From Chrysoperla carnea (taxonomy: Eukaryota > Arthropoda > Insecta > Neuroptera > Chrysopidae), in assembly GCF_905475395.1 (NCBI RefSeq), contig NC_058338.1, positions 88,707,435 through 88,771,434 of the forward strand: a stretch of DNA of 64,000 nt, read 5' to 3'. The notes under the pieces were generated by a model. It was not told the DNA's origin, searched no databases, and worked only from the letters and a program-made list of their open reading frames with translations. Positions 22,780-35,761 of this stretch are shown in pieces. A program made the translations under genes and the position numbers. The stretch's first letter is position 1; each line of letters opens with the position of its first letter.

Positions 22780-23560
22780 TCAAATTTCACTTTGGAAAGT
22801 TGTATTTTTAACCCTCGAACCAAAAAAAGGGATGTTACAAGTTTGACCGCTATATGTATGTATCTGTCTGTTTGTCTGTTTGTTTGTCTGTCTGTCTATC
22901 TGTCTCATCGTTGCGCCTAAAGGGGCCATCCATAAATTACGGCACATCAATTTTACCCTCCCCCTAGTCACAGATGGTTACATTTATGGGGCCCCTTCTC
23001 CTCTCCTAGGTGTGACATCAATTATTTTATAATTTAATAGAAATAATTTAAATAAAACAGCAGTTTAAATTTTTAATAAAAAGAAAAAAACAGTTAAAAA
23101 TCTTGGTTTTTAGTGTTTTTTTGTTTTTACTTATAAATTTTGCGTTTGTATTTAAAATTTTAACATATGACATCACAAAGCTTTTTACTACCCTCTTACC
23201 CCTTGTCGCACATTGTCACAATTCGTTGACTACCCTCCTCCTTAACGTGTAACGTAATTAATGGATGGTCCGAAACAAATGAACCTATTTTGATTATTTT
23301 TGTTTCGTTTCAAATGTAATTTAATGGAGAGTGCTCATACCTATGTTTCAAATGTTTCAAGTACCAGTTTAGGGTTCCGTACCCGAAACAACTAAAAAAT
23401 AGGCCATGATCCTCAAAATGGGTTCAGTTTTGAGAAGGCTCTAAGGAAAAAGGTAATTTAATGGAGAGTCTTCTTGGATATGTTGCAAGTGCGAGTTTAG
23501 TATTCCGTACCCAAGTTTGTCGGGGGTTATTTAAATTTTGTAAATTTCACTTGTATTATA
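22780..23560 (-). repeat. Repeat family C, copy split by a foldback MITE
   Basis: Contains 'AACCCTCGAACCAAAAAAAG', 'TTACAAGTTTGACCGCTAT', a TCTG-rich run and 'CATCGTTGCGCCTAA' up to 22920. It resumes at about 23272 with 'AACAAATGAACC', 'TTTGTTTCGTTTCAAATG', 'GGGTTCCGTACCC' and a 'CAAGTTTGTCGGGGGTT' block. The join across the MITE matches the continuous copy at 28.6-28.7 kb. Confidence 0.7.
22922..23270. mobile_element. Foldback MITE inside family C
   Basis: Left end 'GGGGCCATCCATAAATTACG' and right end 'CGTAATTAATGGATGGTCC' form imperfect terminal inverted repeats. Inward, both arms keep C-rich 'ACCCTCC' stretches and 'CACA' blocks. Total length is about 349 bp with no open frame. Flanking family C sequence continues uninterrupted if it is excised. 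Confidence 0.75.
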
Positions 23561-24509
23561 TTTATTATACCTTTCGATTGATAAATATTCTTTATTTATA
23601 ATATTAAAATATATTTTTACTCATTTATAATTTTTTTATAGAACCTTGGATCTAAGGTATTGCAAATTTATCACACTTTGTTTTACATTGAAAACATCAA
23701 CTAATTTCCTTCTCCACTATCTAAAGATCTTGGTACAAAGAGCACCATAGTAGTAACACACTACACATATTACATACATGAGAGGAATGATTTTGAACAT
23801 TTCAAATGAAGTTAGTTTTATAAGTGAATGAGACTTGAGTTTATATATGTATGTATGTATATTCTATAGATGTAGAATTATATAGAATTCATAGAATAGC
23901 AATAGATAGAGAAAAAGATGAAAACGACATGTTGGGTGTTGTTAAATACTATTAAACACGTACTTTTGTACCAATTGGGGATGTTGGTAAATCCAATAAT
24001 ATGAAAGTAGAATTACTACTACTGTGTAGTAGAATTACTAGTTGTAGTATAGTATCAAAGTTCTGTTACTATATACGTTTAATATTATATTTGTATTAAA
24101 AAAGAGTATAATATAGTTAGTTGTATGTGTACTGGATGTCTTATCAATCATTGGGAAAATGTAAGTTTTAACAGACGCTGTACAGTGGAGTATTTATATC
24201 AAATTTCTGGGTTTGGTGTAGTAAAATAACCGCTGCATCACAAACAGGCCACTTGGGTTACCTCTCCCCCGTCTATTTTTTAAGCCGCAATCTACCTACT
24301 CTTACGGATGCTGTTATTATTGTTGCTTCTCTCGATTTACCGTGTCATTCAAGTTATGTTTACTGTGTTTGCTAGAGCAATTAAGTAAAGATTTATATTG
24401 TATATTGAAGAGGGAGGTTTGCGCTTTATTTAATTGTATTTAATTTTAATGTTTCTATTAATATAATTAATATATCTGATTCACATATTTGCTGTTAAAA
24501 AAGGTAATT
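23561..24509. other. Unassigned AT-rich spacer
   Basis: No gene supported. It contains a short ATGT microsatellite near 23846-23860. Confidence 0.4.
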
Positions 24510-24987
24510 GTATACCATGTATATATGAAATATACATAGTATATTATGTTTAGTCCCAAGTTTGTTTTGGTATATGTGTTCATAGAATCATGTAATTAGT
24601 CCATTTTCGGTTATCCGTCCGCCGTCCGTCTGTCAACACGATAACTCAAAAACAAAAAAAGATATCAAGCTGAAATTTTTACAGCGCACTCAGGATAGTT
24701 TAACACAAGTTTTAAATTAGAGATAGAACACAAGTTTAAAAAATGTTCCTTATCAAAAAATGAACAACTTTTGTTTGAAACATTTTTTTTTGAACATCAT
24801 CACTGTGTAATCACGAGGGCACACATTAGATGCAAATTTTATAGTATGTATTAATATGGGATTATCAGTCATGTATGTGTGACATTTATGTATGTGTAAT
24901 GTGATAGAGAAATTAACACTGTCTGTACATAGTACATAGTATTTCAACAATTAACTCAGTCAATTGTTTGTTTTTACTTGTTTTTCA
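24510..24987 (+). repeat. Repeat family A, copy 3
   Basis: Hairpin 'ACCATGTATATATGAAATAT' at the start, then 'TTTAGTCCCAAGTTTG', 'CGATAACTCAAAAAC' and the tail 'CAATTGTTTGTTTTTACTTG'. A stretch present in other copies around 'GAGCAACATAGGTCAATTGG' is deleted here. Confidence 0.8.
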
Positions 24988-25928
24988 TTAATTTATCATA
25001 GTCAAAGCCTTTTGTTTGTGCCAGGTTTTGTTGGACAAAATTTTTTGTAAGAAGACAAAGTTTAAGTATTCTATAATATGTTTATGAAGAAAAATCTTTT
25101 TTTCCGCAAATTTGCACGTTTTCTTTGAAAACTAGGATAAGGATAGATTAAAATAGCTTAAGGCAAAAATCCAAAAGAAAACAGCTTAAACTTTAAAATT
25201 TTTTTCCGATTCGTTAAAATTCGAAATTAATCATGTTGTTAAAGTATCATTCGGTGTTAGACTTTTCACTTTTTTCGTTGCGCAAGAAATAAACTATCTT
25301 TGCTAAAGGTGAAGGAAAATGGTGGGCACTGGTGGGGACTTCATGTAGGGACCCGAAATGAAAATTGTGTATTACGCAAAATTTAGGCAGTCAATATGTA
25401 GAAATGTAGAAGGTAAAGGAATCAGCTGTGCACTAGTGGGGTTCTTGTTTTTTTTGTACCTTGGAAAAGCAAACATTCAAAAAACCTATAAAATTGGCTT
25501 TCATTACTACAAAAATTTGAACTCAAGAAAACTTGGAAAATTCAATTAATGTGCAAATTATAAAAGATTAGCAATTTTAGGTATTGGTATCACGGAAATG
25601 GAAATTATTTAACATTCACTGAATACCAATTTGTTCAAAACATAATCTGTACATATAAGTAGGTCTCTCTGAGTTTCGCATTATGATAAAAAATAAATAA
25701 ACAATAAATAAAGCAAAAATAGTTAGGAATCACATATATAGTTTTAATTATAGTGTACTAAAATACCTTAAATTTTATTAAATCTGTATAAATCGTAAAA
25801 ATTCAAGCTGTATGTGGATTATGAGAAATAAATAATCTATCTAATTTTTTTGTGAAAAAAGTGGCTTTTTGAAATATAGTTCAGTAAGTAGTATTAACAT
25901 TTTTGAATAATAAATTGTAAACAATTTA
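24988..25928. other. Unassigned spacer
   Basis: No gene or repeat recognised. Confidence 0.4.
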
Positions 25929-26724
25929 ACGATTGGAATTTGTGAAGGAGGTTATAAGGAATATAAAAAAAGCCTATTTCCCAGCAGGAAATTTAGCGGG
26001 TGTTTTTGGGGGTGAAAAAGGAGTGGTAATTTGTATAATTGCGTTTTCTGACTTAAGTTGCGGTCAAAATGAAATGGGTTCAATAGAAAAGTTCTTGATC
26101 ACGTCAAAATCTAGTTATTTTTAACATAACCTCATAATTTACGAGAAAATGGTGAAAACCGTCTTTTTTTTGTTTTTTTAATCTAATTTCTCGATTAATA
26201 AAAAATTAATTATTACTAAATTAATTTTTTTCGTTTTTCGCATTTTCGAGCGTATTCTTAAATCGTTCGTATATGGCATTTTCATTTTTTTAGAATATAG
26301 ATGTAAATACAAAAAAATGAGCCAGTTTTTCTTTTGAAGAAATTTTTAACGAAAAAGTTGAATATCTTAAAAACTACTCGATAATTTTACTTGAAAAAAC
26401 TTGGTTATTAAGGACACAAACAGATATTTTTTTCATTATTGTCATTTAAATTGGACTACTTTTGGATAAATAGGAATAAAAAACAAAAAAACCAAATTAA
26501 GACGGGTTTTACCATTTTCTTGGAAATTATGACGTTATATTAAAAATGACTTTGATAAAAGTTTTAGATTTTTGAGTGATCAAGAACTTTTCTATTGAAC
26601 ACATTTACAATTATACAAACTACCACACCTTTGTCACTCCCAAGCACACTCGCTAACTTTCCTGCTGGGAAATAGGATTATTTTATATTCCTTATAACTG
26701 CCTTCATCAGTTCCAATCGTGATC
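25929..26724. mobile_element. Foldback element with long inverted arms
   Basis: Arms of about 240 bp (25929-26175 and 26495-26724) are inverted copies, sharing an 'ACGATTGGAA' end, 'GTTATAAGGAATATAAAA', 'CCTATTTCCCAGCAGGAAA', 'CAATAGAAAAGTTCTTGATCA' and an 'AAAATGGT..AAACC' block. The spacer of about 320 bp is AT-rich and non-coding. The left arm carries an accidental 63-codon frame. No target duplication was identified. Confidence 0.8.
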
Positions 26725-28079
26725 GAATTTTTTGATATATGTTATTATAATAAGCACTCGGTATTAATTTGTATGTTATTATCAAAGAATCATTGATAAA
26801 TTTGTGTGGCTTAAAATGCATATCCCAGTAATTGAATACTGCAAAAGACGGGAGGAGCATATAACAGAAGGAAAATTATAAGAAAATAGTGTTTTATTTT
26901 TTATTGAAATATTCACGAAAACTTAAATTTTACGACTTAATTAAATCGTTAATGATTAAAAAAAATACCACCAAATTTTTCGTATTTCACACTGCTTCGG
27001 TTATCCAACTGTGTATTTTAATGAACTTTTAAAACAAAATAAAAATAAAAATTTTAACAGCCTTATTTAATTGTCTCATTTGTAACAATAAATTTTTCCC
27101 CAATAAATAATATCACCATTTTCCAATTGTAAAATGCCTGACGGAAAAGTAATAAAATTAAATTTTTCGTTCGATTGTCGTCAATGTGTCGTTCGTTTCG
27201 TTGGTTGATGTGTGAGAGTACGATATAAATAGCAGGGGGTAATAAAATCTAAAGCCCATAAAATATAAAAAGGAAATGAAAAATTATTTTTTAGGTGAAT
27301 AAATTGGCATACAATAGTAGATATAGGATAAATGGAATTTTGTGTTATTACTTTTATTTTCATATTTTTAAGTAAAACAAATTTATGGCTTCAAGTGTAA
27401 TAAAATTGAAAGAAAATATTCATTAGGTAGGGGAAAACAAGTGAATTTAATAACAATTCAGTCTTATATTGAGTGAAGATACGAATGAAACCAGAATACC
27501 AATATTTATATCACAGGCATGGACGAGTTATTTTGTCGAAGTCACCATTGTTATAACATTATTGTGTGCCCTAAACTTTATTGTGTGTCTCTTTATCTAA
27601 GTCCGCATTGCTCACAGAGGAGGCAACCAGACGGGTATACGCCTCTTCTACCTATCTCTGTCTTACTCGTATTTTTGGTTGTCACTGGTTAGGTTGCCAC
27701 TGTCTTACTCGTATTTTAGTTGCAGAAGTCTGAGGGTCTTCAGTAAGTCCATTTGCTCATGCCTGATTTTTATGAAGGTACAAAATATATAAAATTACTA
27801 GACTTGCATAAGCAGGTTTTATTTGGTTGTTGATGATTTTATAACAAGTAAATATTTGAATGTGTACTTGATTCAAGAAAATAAGTATGTTTCAGCCAAA
27901 AATTTTTTTGAACCAAGAAAATTATGACTTCTTACCATGTTAAGAACATATTTTCTTGGAATTAGCACTTCTTTCTACTGTGTACGTCAAAAAAGGAGTT
28001 AAAAATATTATTAAATGCCCCATGTACCCATTTCATTAAGGCGTGTAGTCAACTAAGCAATTTGTGGGACGTAAATGTA
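26725..28079. other. Unassigned spacer
   Basis: No gene supported. Near 27640-27720 the phrase 'TGTCTTACTCGTATTTT' occurs twice. Confidence 0.4.
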
Positions 28080-28290
28080 AAAAAATGCACTAAAAATATT
28101 GTAAAAGCGTCAAACAAGTGAAATTTACAAAATTTAATAAACACCCGACAAAAGTGATTTATTTTTTGGAAACTTAGCTATAAAATGTTCTCAATCAAGT
28201 CGGTTGGGCCGTTAAAGGGCTACGATGTCACTGAGAAACCCACGGACACACAGATAAACACTTTAAACTTAGAACACTCCTTCTTTAATC
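28080..28290 (+). repeat. Repeat family C fragment
   Basis: 'GTGAAATTTACAAAATT', a 'GGCTACGATGTCACTGAGA' block and a 'CACAGATAAACACTTTAAACTTA' tail match the order seen at 1770-2005, with loss of the central part. Confidence 0.55.
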
Positions 28291-28579
28291 AATATCAAAG
28301 TGATGATCGAGGACATAAGATGAGATGAAAAGGATCCTTAGAGAGCTATCAGTTTTTGGGACAAATTTTTGGAAATATTTCAATTGAAATTGAAATATTT
28401 GAGTTGACTTTGTTCTTTTGAATTATTGTTTTGAATTACCTGATTATTTTACCATGTCAATTTTCAAAATGAATTAAGCTTATTTGACCATTCATTTCCA
28501 TAGTAATTATTTATATGTTAAAATTATGTCTTGCCGTTTCCAAACTGATTCGTTTTGAAATTCTAGCCAATTATTAGTT

Positions 28580-28705
28580 TTTTCGGGTACAAAACTCTAG
28601 GCTCGCACATGAAACATAGCTAAGAACACTCTCCGTTAAATTACCTTTCAAATGAAACAAAAAAATTAAAATCGGTTCATTCGTTTAGGCGCTACGATGC
28701 CACAA
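28580..28705 (+). repeat. Repeat family C fragment
   Basis: 'CTAAGAACACTCTCCGTTAAA', then 'TTTCAAATGAAACAAAAAA' and 'AATCGGTTCATTCGTTTAGG', then 'CGCTACGATGCCAC'. It is the uninterrupted reference for the site occupied by the MITE at 22922-23270. Confidence 0.65.
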
Positions 28706-29514
28706 AGTTTTGGACAAAGTTTTGGAAAAAGTACGACTGCCACAGTAAAAATGGTCACCCTCTGTAAGATATTTTTTCTTCTACAGGAACCGTAAAAATT
28801 TTCGATTAGTTAAAAATCACTCCATAGTATATTTTGTAAAACAGAACGAAAAGACATTTTTACTTTATTAAGTGTACAGAAGAACTATTGCTTAAACAAT
28901 TACATGCAAAAATTTCATGAAATCTCCACAAATTATTCGGTAACATAATTATTCATTAGTAAATTTATATGGCGCCAATTGTCTATCGCGTGTCTATTAA
29001 CCGCTGGAAGTAAAAGATGTATACTTCCGTGCTCACAACTTTACTAAATTATTTTTAAACGAATAACCTTTTCTCTATTTTTTCTTTCTTTTCTTTTTCA
29101 GTTTCGTGTGAAAATCGTAATAATTTCTTTAAAAAAATCGGAAATTTTTTTTTAATTCCGCCTCAATTTTTACTTGTTTTTAAAGGTGCTATTTTAATGT
29201 CTTTGTCCTGTAATAAAAATTTATCGATGGATTCAATCGTATGTCGTAAAGTTCGAATAATTCATTATAGCAAAGAAGCTTTTAAATAATATTGGTTGAA
29301 ATACAAAGAAAATCAAAAGTGTGTAAGCTAAGACAATGATTTAAGAAAACAAATATATTTAAGAGACATGCTTTCAATGAAAGAAAACGTCTATGTTTGT
29401 ATTGTACAGGGAGAAAACTTATTATTTTACTGTTATGTCTGTTAAAAGCTTGTTCTTTGAAAATATTCCCATCTCCACAAAAATTAGCTAGACTAAATTT
29501 ATTTATTTTTATAT
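28706..29514. other. Unassigned spacer
   Basis: No gene or repeat recognised. Confidence 0.4.
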
Positions 29515-29985
29515 TTTTATTTATATTATAAATGTGAAAGTAAGGATGTTTGTTTGTTTATTTGTTACGCTTTCACGCAAAAACTAGCAAATGGATTTAA
29601 ATGAAAGTGTACAGCAATATAGCTCATACATCAGAATAAAACATGAGCTATAATTTATAAAAATATATTTTAAAAAAAAAAAAATTAAATTTTTTCTGAT
29701 ATTTTACTGCTCCATCTATGATAATCATTTTAAACCATTAATTAAAGATTTCTGTAAAAATTTATAATTGTAAATTTCAAACAATTCATGGTCTTCTTTT
29801 CTGAGATATGACTCAATGAATTATGACTATTTTACACTTAAAAAAAATTGTGCACATATTTTAGCTTTGTAAAGCAATTTCTTCGAGTGTTATGGAAGGG
29901 GAATAAATGACATCAAGAGAGGTGGAGGCTATAAAGCAGTGAGTTTTACTTTTAAGCCCAGTGAAGCGGGCGGGTATCAAGCTAG
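29515..29985 (-). repeat. Repeat family B, copy
   Basis: Minus orientation: 'TATAAATGTGAAAGTAAGG' and 'GTTTGTTTGTTTATTTG' at the left, 'CATGAGCTATAATTTATAAA', 'ATGATAATCATTTTAAACC' and the head 'GCCCAGTGAAGCGGGCGGGT' at the right. The copy is close to full length. Confidence 0.8.
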
Positions 29986-30138
29986 TTTTTGTATAAAAGT
30001 GTAATTTTTGGAATTTTATTGCCCTTCTGAAAATGGAAAATAATAATCGCTAAATACCCTCTCTTTATGCTTGCTACACATGCTAAAAGAATACTGTTCG
30101 ATTTATTCGCCATCATTTAATTTTGAGATTAGAGGAGC

Positions 30139-30398
30139 ATTCGAAATAATCGAAAACCTTCTAAAATATCAGAACTCGTCAAAAAAACTCCTTTATTTCT
30201 AGGCTTTTTAGAAGAATATGGTTGTTTTATTCAAAATCACTTAACCGGTCAGCACTTCCGTTATAAGCATTCTCACTCGATTTAAACCCTTCTAAAATAT
30301 TAAACTAGTCAAAAAAACTTCTTTATTTCTATGCTTTTTAGAAGAATATGATTGTTTTATTCAAAATCACTTAACCGGTTAGCACTTCCGTTATGAGC
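30139..30398 (+). repeat. Tandem repeat, 130 bp unit, two copies
   Basis: Two adjacent units share 'TTTTAGAAGAATATG', then 'TTGTTTTATTCAAAATCAC', 'TTAACCGGT(C/T)AGCACTTCCG' and 'CCTTCTAAAATAT'. The period is about 130 bp. The units are roughly 90% identical by eye. Confidence 0.85.
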
Positions 30399-31494
30399 AT
30401 TCTCAATCGATTAAAAACATTATTTACATTTATTTTTCAATAGTGTACTTGTGTGGAAGAAACTTTTTCTATTCTCATATAATTTTCGAATGATGAAATA
30501 ATTTAAATTTTACAACCCACCTATAGTTTTAAAATGTATTTTTTCGAGCCCTTCAAAAGTTGCGAGAATTTCTCTTACCACGAGACTAAAAATGTAAGAA
30601 AAAATATTACCTTTGGAAATTTTCGGGCCTGTTCGTGTTCTTTCGTTCGTCTACGGATATTCGTGTGTATAAATCGTTAAAATATATTTATCAAAAGTTT
30701 TGCAATGACATCATATTTAATTGTGTAATAGTTTTAGTGATAATAACTGTGGCGATAATTAATAATTATTTATTTATTTTAAAAATAAGTTTTTGTAAGT
30801 AACTTTTATCATCACTGTTGCAACGTTTTGCTTCACCCTGTATTTTATCAGAAATTTGTACCATCGATCCTACCTAGTGATACGAGTACGACTGACTACT
30901 GTAAACAAAATGACAATGACAAATGATATTAATACTCTCCTAATTCATTATCGATGCTTGATCATTTGTAAAGCATTTTTCATTTGATTGACATCGTCAT
31001 TTCAACTTTAATTATCAGCTCCATTGAATGGCAGAATCGAGTCACAAAACAAGATCAAGCTTTAGATACAAATGAATATATAATTGGTCCATATACCTAT
31101 GTAGCTACAGAGTGTCTTAGTAGGGAACTAAAATATGGGCAATAGGGAATGACTATCGATTTTTTTTTCTTTTTGGTGCTTTTATAAAAGCTCATTTATG
31201 TTGCAAGCAGCAGCGAAAAATTATTTTTCAAATAACTATAAAAACGATCAAGTATAATCATAAATTTATTTTCCAAGGACGGCGCCTTCCGGATCAAACG
31301 ATGGATAACTTTGTTATTTTAAAAAATAAATTTTTAACACAAAAATTTTTTCTTATACTTCAACTTTGGTATCTAATGTCAAGTATTTACAGAATAAAAA
31401 GTTTCCACCAAAAAAATATTTCAATAAAAGAAGAGAAATAAGTACTTGATTGAAATTTTGTGTCAATTCTATTCCAACAATTTTTAAACTTAAG
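30399..31494. other. Unassigned spacer
   Basis: No gene supported. Confidence 0.4.
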
Positions 31495-32060
31495 AAGTGA
31501 AAACAAACAATTGGCTGAGTTAATTGTTGAAATACCATGTATACAGGACAGTGTTGATTACTCTATCACATTACACATATACCTATACATGTCACACAAA
31601 CATAACTGATTATTCCATAAAATACATAATATAAAATTTGCATCTAATGTGTGCCCTCGTGAGTAAAGAGTGATGTTTACAAAAAAAAGTTTCTAACAAA
31701 AGTTGTTTTTTTTTTATAAGGAACATTTTTTACACCGAGACTTTTGTTCTATCTCTAACGGTTTACAAGATGGGTCCTACGGACCCAAGACCCAATTGAC
31801 CTATGTTACTCATTTACGAAATCGACCTCACTTTTAACGTCCTGCGAGTGCGCTGTAAACATTTCTGCTTGATATATTTTTTCGTTTTTGAGTTATCGTG
31901 TACACAGACGGGCGTACAACCGAAAATGGATTAATAAGGTGATTCTATGAACAGTGGACACCTTTACCAAATTTTTTTTCATAGCATCAATATTTTTAAG
32001 TGTTACAAACTTAGAACTAAACTTAATATACCATGAATATTTCATATATACATGGTATAA
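31495..32060 (-). repeat. Repeat family A, copy 4 (near full length)
   Basis: Runs from 'GTGAAAACAAACAATTGGC' through 'ATGGGTCCTACGGACCCAAG', 'CGTTTTTGAGTTATCGTG', 'TTAGAACTAAACTTAATATACC' to the terminal hairpin 'TTTCATATATACATGGTAT'. This intact hairpin is the reference for the MITE insertion at 6353. Confidence 0.85.
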
Positions 32061-33395
32061 AAATCGTAAAATCAGAATTTGACAAAAAATTTGAATCTAA
32101 AAATATCTTAGCAAACATTTTTTGAAAAGCAGGAAAAGAAACACATTACAACGTAAAAATTATTAAATCATTTATTTTCGAAAATTAAGTTTTTTTAAAG
32201 ACAAGAAAAAAGTTTCATTTAAAGACGTACAATTAATTACAAACAAATAAATGTAGGTATTATTATTTTTTAAATGTTATTAAAGTAATATTTAGTTTGT
32301 TATATATTTAAGCAAAATGTAAAATCTTATTGTAAATAATTATGAATAATTATTGTTAATAAAAATATTGTTGATGACTTATGATTTATAACAAAATAAA
32401 TATTATTATATAAAATATTAATGAATGAACATTATACTTAAATGTAGAGTAAATTCCTGCCATAAGTACCCATGTCTGATTCCAAATCATAAACACTACC
32501 GTTGATAAGGAAAAATAACCGAATTAAAATATACTAAAAACATGAAGAAAAAAAAAACAAATTTAGGCGGTTGTGTCTTATATCTAGCGGCAATAAAGAA
32601 TATTCATGAACATGAAATTGATATCATCTTTAGGAAAATTCGGACAAAATTGAGCTGACAATTATTAGAACAAAATTGAGGTGGAAAGTTTTCTGTCTCC
32701 CAATTGAAAATTGAACCAGGTTTCGTGTTTTTTTATTACTTAAAGATCAAGTGTTGTCCCCTCCAAGAAACTTGAGCATTTGTAGCATGTATCTTATATC
32801 GTAGCAATAGCTGTGACTTTTTAACTACATTCCAATGCCAGTTGTCTTATTTTAAACTATTCAGCTAAAATTTATTTTAACAAAAGGTGTTTGGAAAAGA
32901 AAAGCGCTAAGTGAAAATTGTTATACTTGGAGAGGGGTTCATAGAATTCGTATATTTGACCTTTACTTATTTAGGCTGTTTAAAAATCAACTCATTAATT
33001 AATAACACAACGTATTCACCATCTACGCAAGCTAGCCAACCGCCTACGGACAGAAAATTTTTACTTTTTTTATTGTAACATTCTTAAAAAAAATTGTTGG
33101 TCAAAAGGTTCCCGTTTGGAGCCCCGCGTAGACTTTCAAAGACTAAAAAAATTGGCAGTGTCAACAGTAGCTTGAAATGGCTAAGTAAAGAAAAAAAGCT
33201 TAAAACACAATACTTGTAAAAACGGCACTGAAAAAACAGATAGTTCATTGGTTGCTGAAAAAAGTTTCCAGCAAAAATTGTTTGTTATTTTCATACAGTT
33301 TAACTTTCAATTTTAAACTTTTCCTGTATTGCCTATCGATTATAAGAATAAGTTGATTTTTGAACGACTTTAGAAAAAAATACTTAAATACTTAC
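32061..33395. other. Spacer downstream of gene B
   Basis: The missing last exon(s) of gene B should lie in this direction, but no open, splice-bounded, hydrophobic exon could be recognised. The sequence is AT-rich and otherwise featureless. Confidence 0.4.
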
Positions 33396-35761
33396 ACACA
33401 AAACGACAAATGCTACTGTAAGGGCTATAAGAACTGTAACTAGTTCGTCCCAGACGAGATACCATACAGTCGCAGAAAGAAACATTGTTACGGAAGCGAT
33501 GGCGAGTACAGCAATTACCCATATAAATTTTCGAAATATCCACTAAAATATAAACAATGTAAGTGTTATTTTAGTTCAACTGATTCAAATTATAGCCAGT
33601 GTACGTTTATGGAATTATCGAAATTTCTCTGATTTCTCTGCCATTTGAAGGACTGATAAAGATAAAATTTTGATAATAAAGAAAAATTCGGCTTAGTGAA
33701 GAATTTAAAGAAATTTTGTTGATCAATTTTTGTAGTTCAGCACTTTTTATGCTTGCATTTAAAAGTAAAAAACTTTATTCGCGTTTCGAAGAAGAGGAAA
33801 ATGACATGTTTAATTATATTTTGAGCCTTTTCGTAATATGCTGCCAAAACTTTCTTTTAATGTAGTCGGTAGGAAAAAAAAGATATCTTAGAAACGAAAA
33901 ACAAGATACTGCAGTTTTATAAGTTTGACACTCGAACCACGGTTAAAATTTTTCTTTATTACTGAACATATCTTTATTAATCAAAGGTGTGTACAAAAGG
34001 AATAATAGAAGTTTGCTTCATTATGGGCTTAGTTACTGTTTCAATAAAATAGTTTGAGGAATATTATAACCATGAAATTATAGTATCATTTTCATCTCGA
34101 ATAAGGCTTACTTATTTTAAATGGTGACATCAATTTACTTACATTAATATAGTTTATAGCTATTAAGGACACTAGAATTCCAACTAGCAACAAAATTAAA
34201 GCTGCGATTATTCCAGCTATTTTGGTATGGGCTTTAACAAGAAGAACTGAAAACGCCACAAACACAAAAGTCTAAAAAATTATTATACAATAAAAAAATA
34301 AATCAAACTGAATCATATGGGCGACTCCTAAGAAACTACAAGTACGATACTATCATGGTAGATTATATCGATATAATTTTACTGAATTGTGTAAAGTACT
34401 CAAGTTTAAAATTTTGGAATCGTGAAAGGAATCGTTTAACATACCCTTGCGATGAAAGCGAGCAACGAGTATGGATTATGGATTTTTACATCATGATTAA
34501 TCATTTCCAAAATGAATGTAGTAAAACAAACAAACCTTAAATTTGAAAATAAATTCATTTTAGTAAATAAAACAATCCCAAAGAATTTAACACTAGTTGA
34601 AAATAAATCATACCCAGTTAAAATAGCCAGCAAGATATACCATTTGTTTTTCATAAGATTATCTTTCCATTTATCTCTGAAATATAAGGTTTATATTTTA
34701 AATATTTTGTGTACCGTGTGCCTCATATTCTCGCTTCTGCCTCGGTCGGAAGAGCAAAATATTTCAATATTGGTCTTACGAAAAAATTGTTTTCATTTTT
34801 CCAGGCTCATAATTTTATATTATAATTAATCTAAATTAATAGAAATTAAACAAATCTTAGTTGATAAAACCTGAGTTATTTTGTATGGTTTCTAAATATG
34901 AATATGATTTTCGATATTTGCTATTAAAATTGGAAAATTTGGTAATTTTTTTCATTAAATCCTTCAAAAACAAATTCAGGATAATAAAAATAATTTTCTT
35001 TGAAGAAAAATATCACCATTTGAACAAGTTTTAATTGAAAAAATTACTAGTTTCAAGAAAATATGTCCTTAACAAGATAGTCAGTCATTGTTTTCCTTTG
35101 AGTACTAATTTTCATGAATTGCGTATTGAGTTAGTTCACTCATAAAATTTTATTTCTTAAAAGAACACCAACAGCTAAGTAATTGCTATTACAACAAATA
35201 AGTCGTTTTTTTACTGTGTATCAAATGTCACAAAAATTCCCAAAAAAATATATAATTTGGACATTTGCTACCAAACTATGAAACTTTGTAGACCGTGGGA
35301 CACTACTTTCCTCTACGAAATTTTTGAACAGGTTGCGTTTTTGCACTAGCTATGACCACTTGATAACTTTATATTCAGAAAAAGTGAACCAAGTACGTAT
35401 TCCAAAACAAAACTCAAATTTTAAGTCATCATTCTTTCTTTTCGAAAAAAATTGTTGAAGAAAGTTTGGTAGACTCGTCAAAAGGAAGCCACTCACAAAG
35501 TTTCAATTGCAAATTTATCATATTAGATTAATTATAATTATTTTCATTAACAACTTAAAGAATATTAATAGATTTTAGAAAAATTAATTTTAATAGATTT
35601 GGAAGCTAAATAATGCAGAAAGAAGTTTCTTACGTTAGTAACATTTTACATAATAGTAGAGCTGCTGTAACTGGACCAATTGCAAATAAAGACAGTACTA
35701 AGGACATAAAGCGTTTTTGTAATTCGTGTGGAAGATACCATGGTTGATTTTCTACAATCAC
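33396..35761 (-). CDS. Gene B: divergent TMBIM/lifeguard-like membrane protein (partial)
   Basis: Five exons on the minus strand, each bounded by AG and GT: 35634-35761, 34614-34676, 34445-34535, 34143-34271 and 33396-33542 (donors GTAAGA, GTATGA, GTATGT, GTAAGT, GTAAGT). The joined frame stays open for about 185 residues. Order: a short polar lead with 'QPWYLPHELQKRF'; TM1; a KNKWY loop; TM2; a short turn containing 'DVKIHNPYSLLAF'; then hydrophobic exons for about four more helices. Intron phases (0-2, 2-2, 2-0, 0-0, 0-0) are identical to gene A. The position of the charged turn before 'NPYSLL' fits the (R)RKFPWNLILL turn of Bax-inhibitor-1/lifeguard proteins, small multi-pass channels of ER, Golgi or plasma membrane linked to calcium leak and cell-death control. 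Exons equivalent to gene A's first two and the family's last helices were not found. Family assignment rests on pattern, not on a search. Confidence 0.65.

Noticed and set aside
22855..22910. TCTG-rich run as a CRISPR or satellite array
   Set aside because: It is a simple-sequence part of repeat family C, without spacers.
34436..34654. Unspliced 72-codon frame on the minus strand
   Set aside because: It fuses two true exons of gene B across a 78-bp intron. The exons 34614-34676 and 34445-34535 fit the paralog's lengths and phases better.
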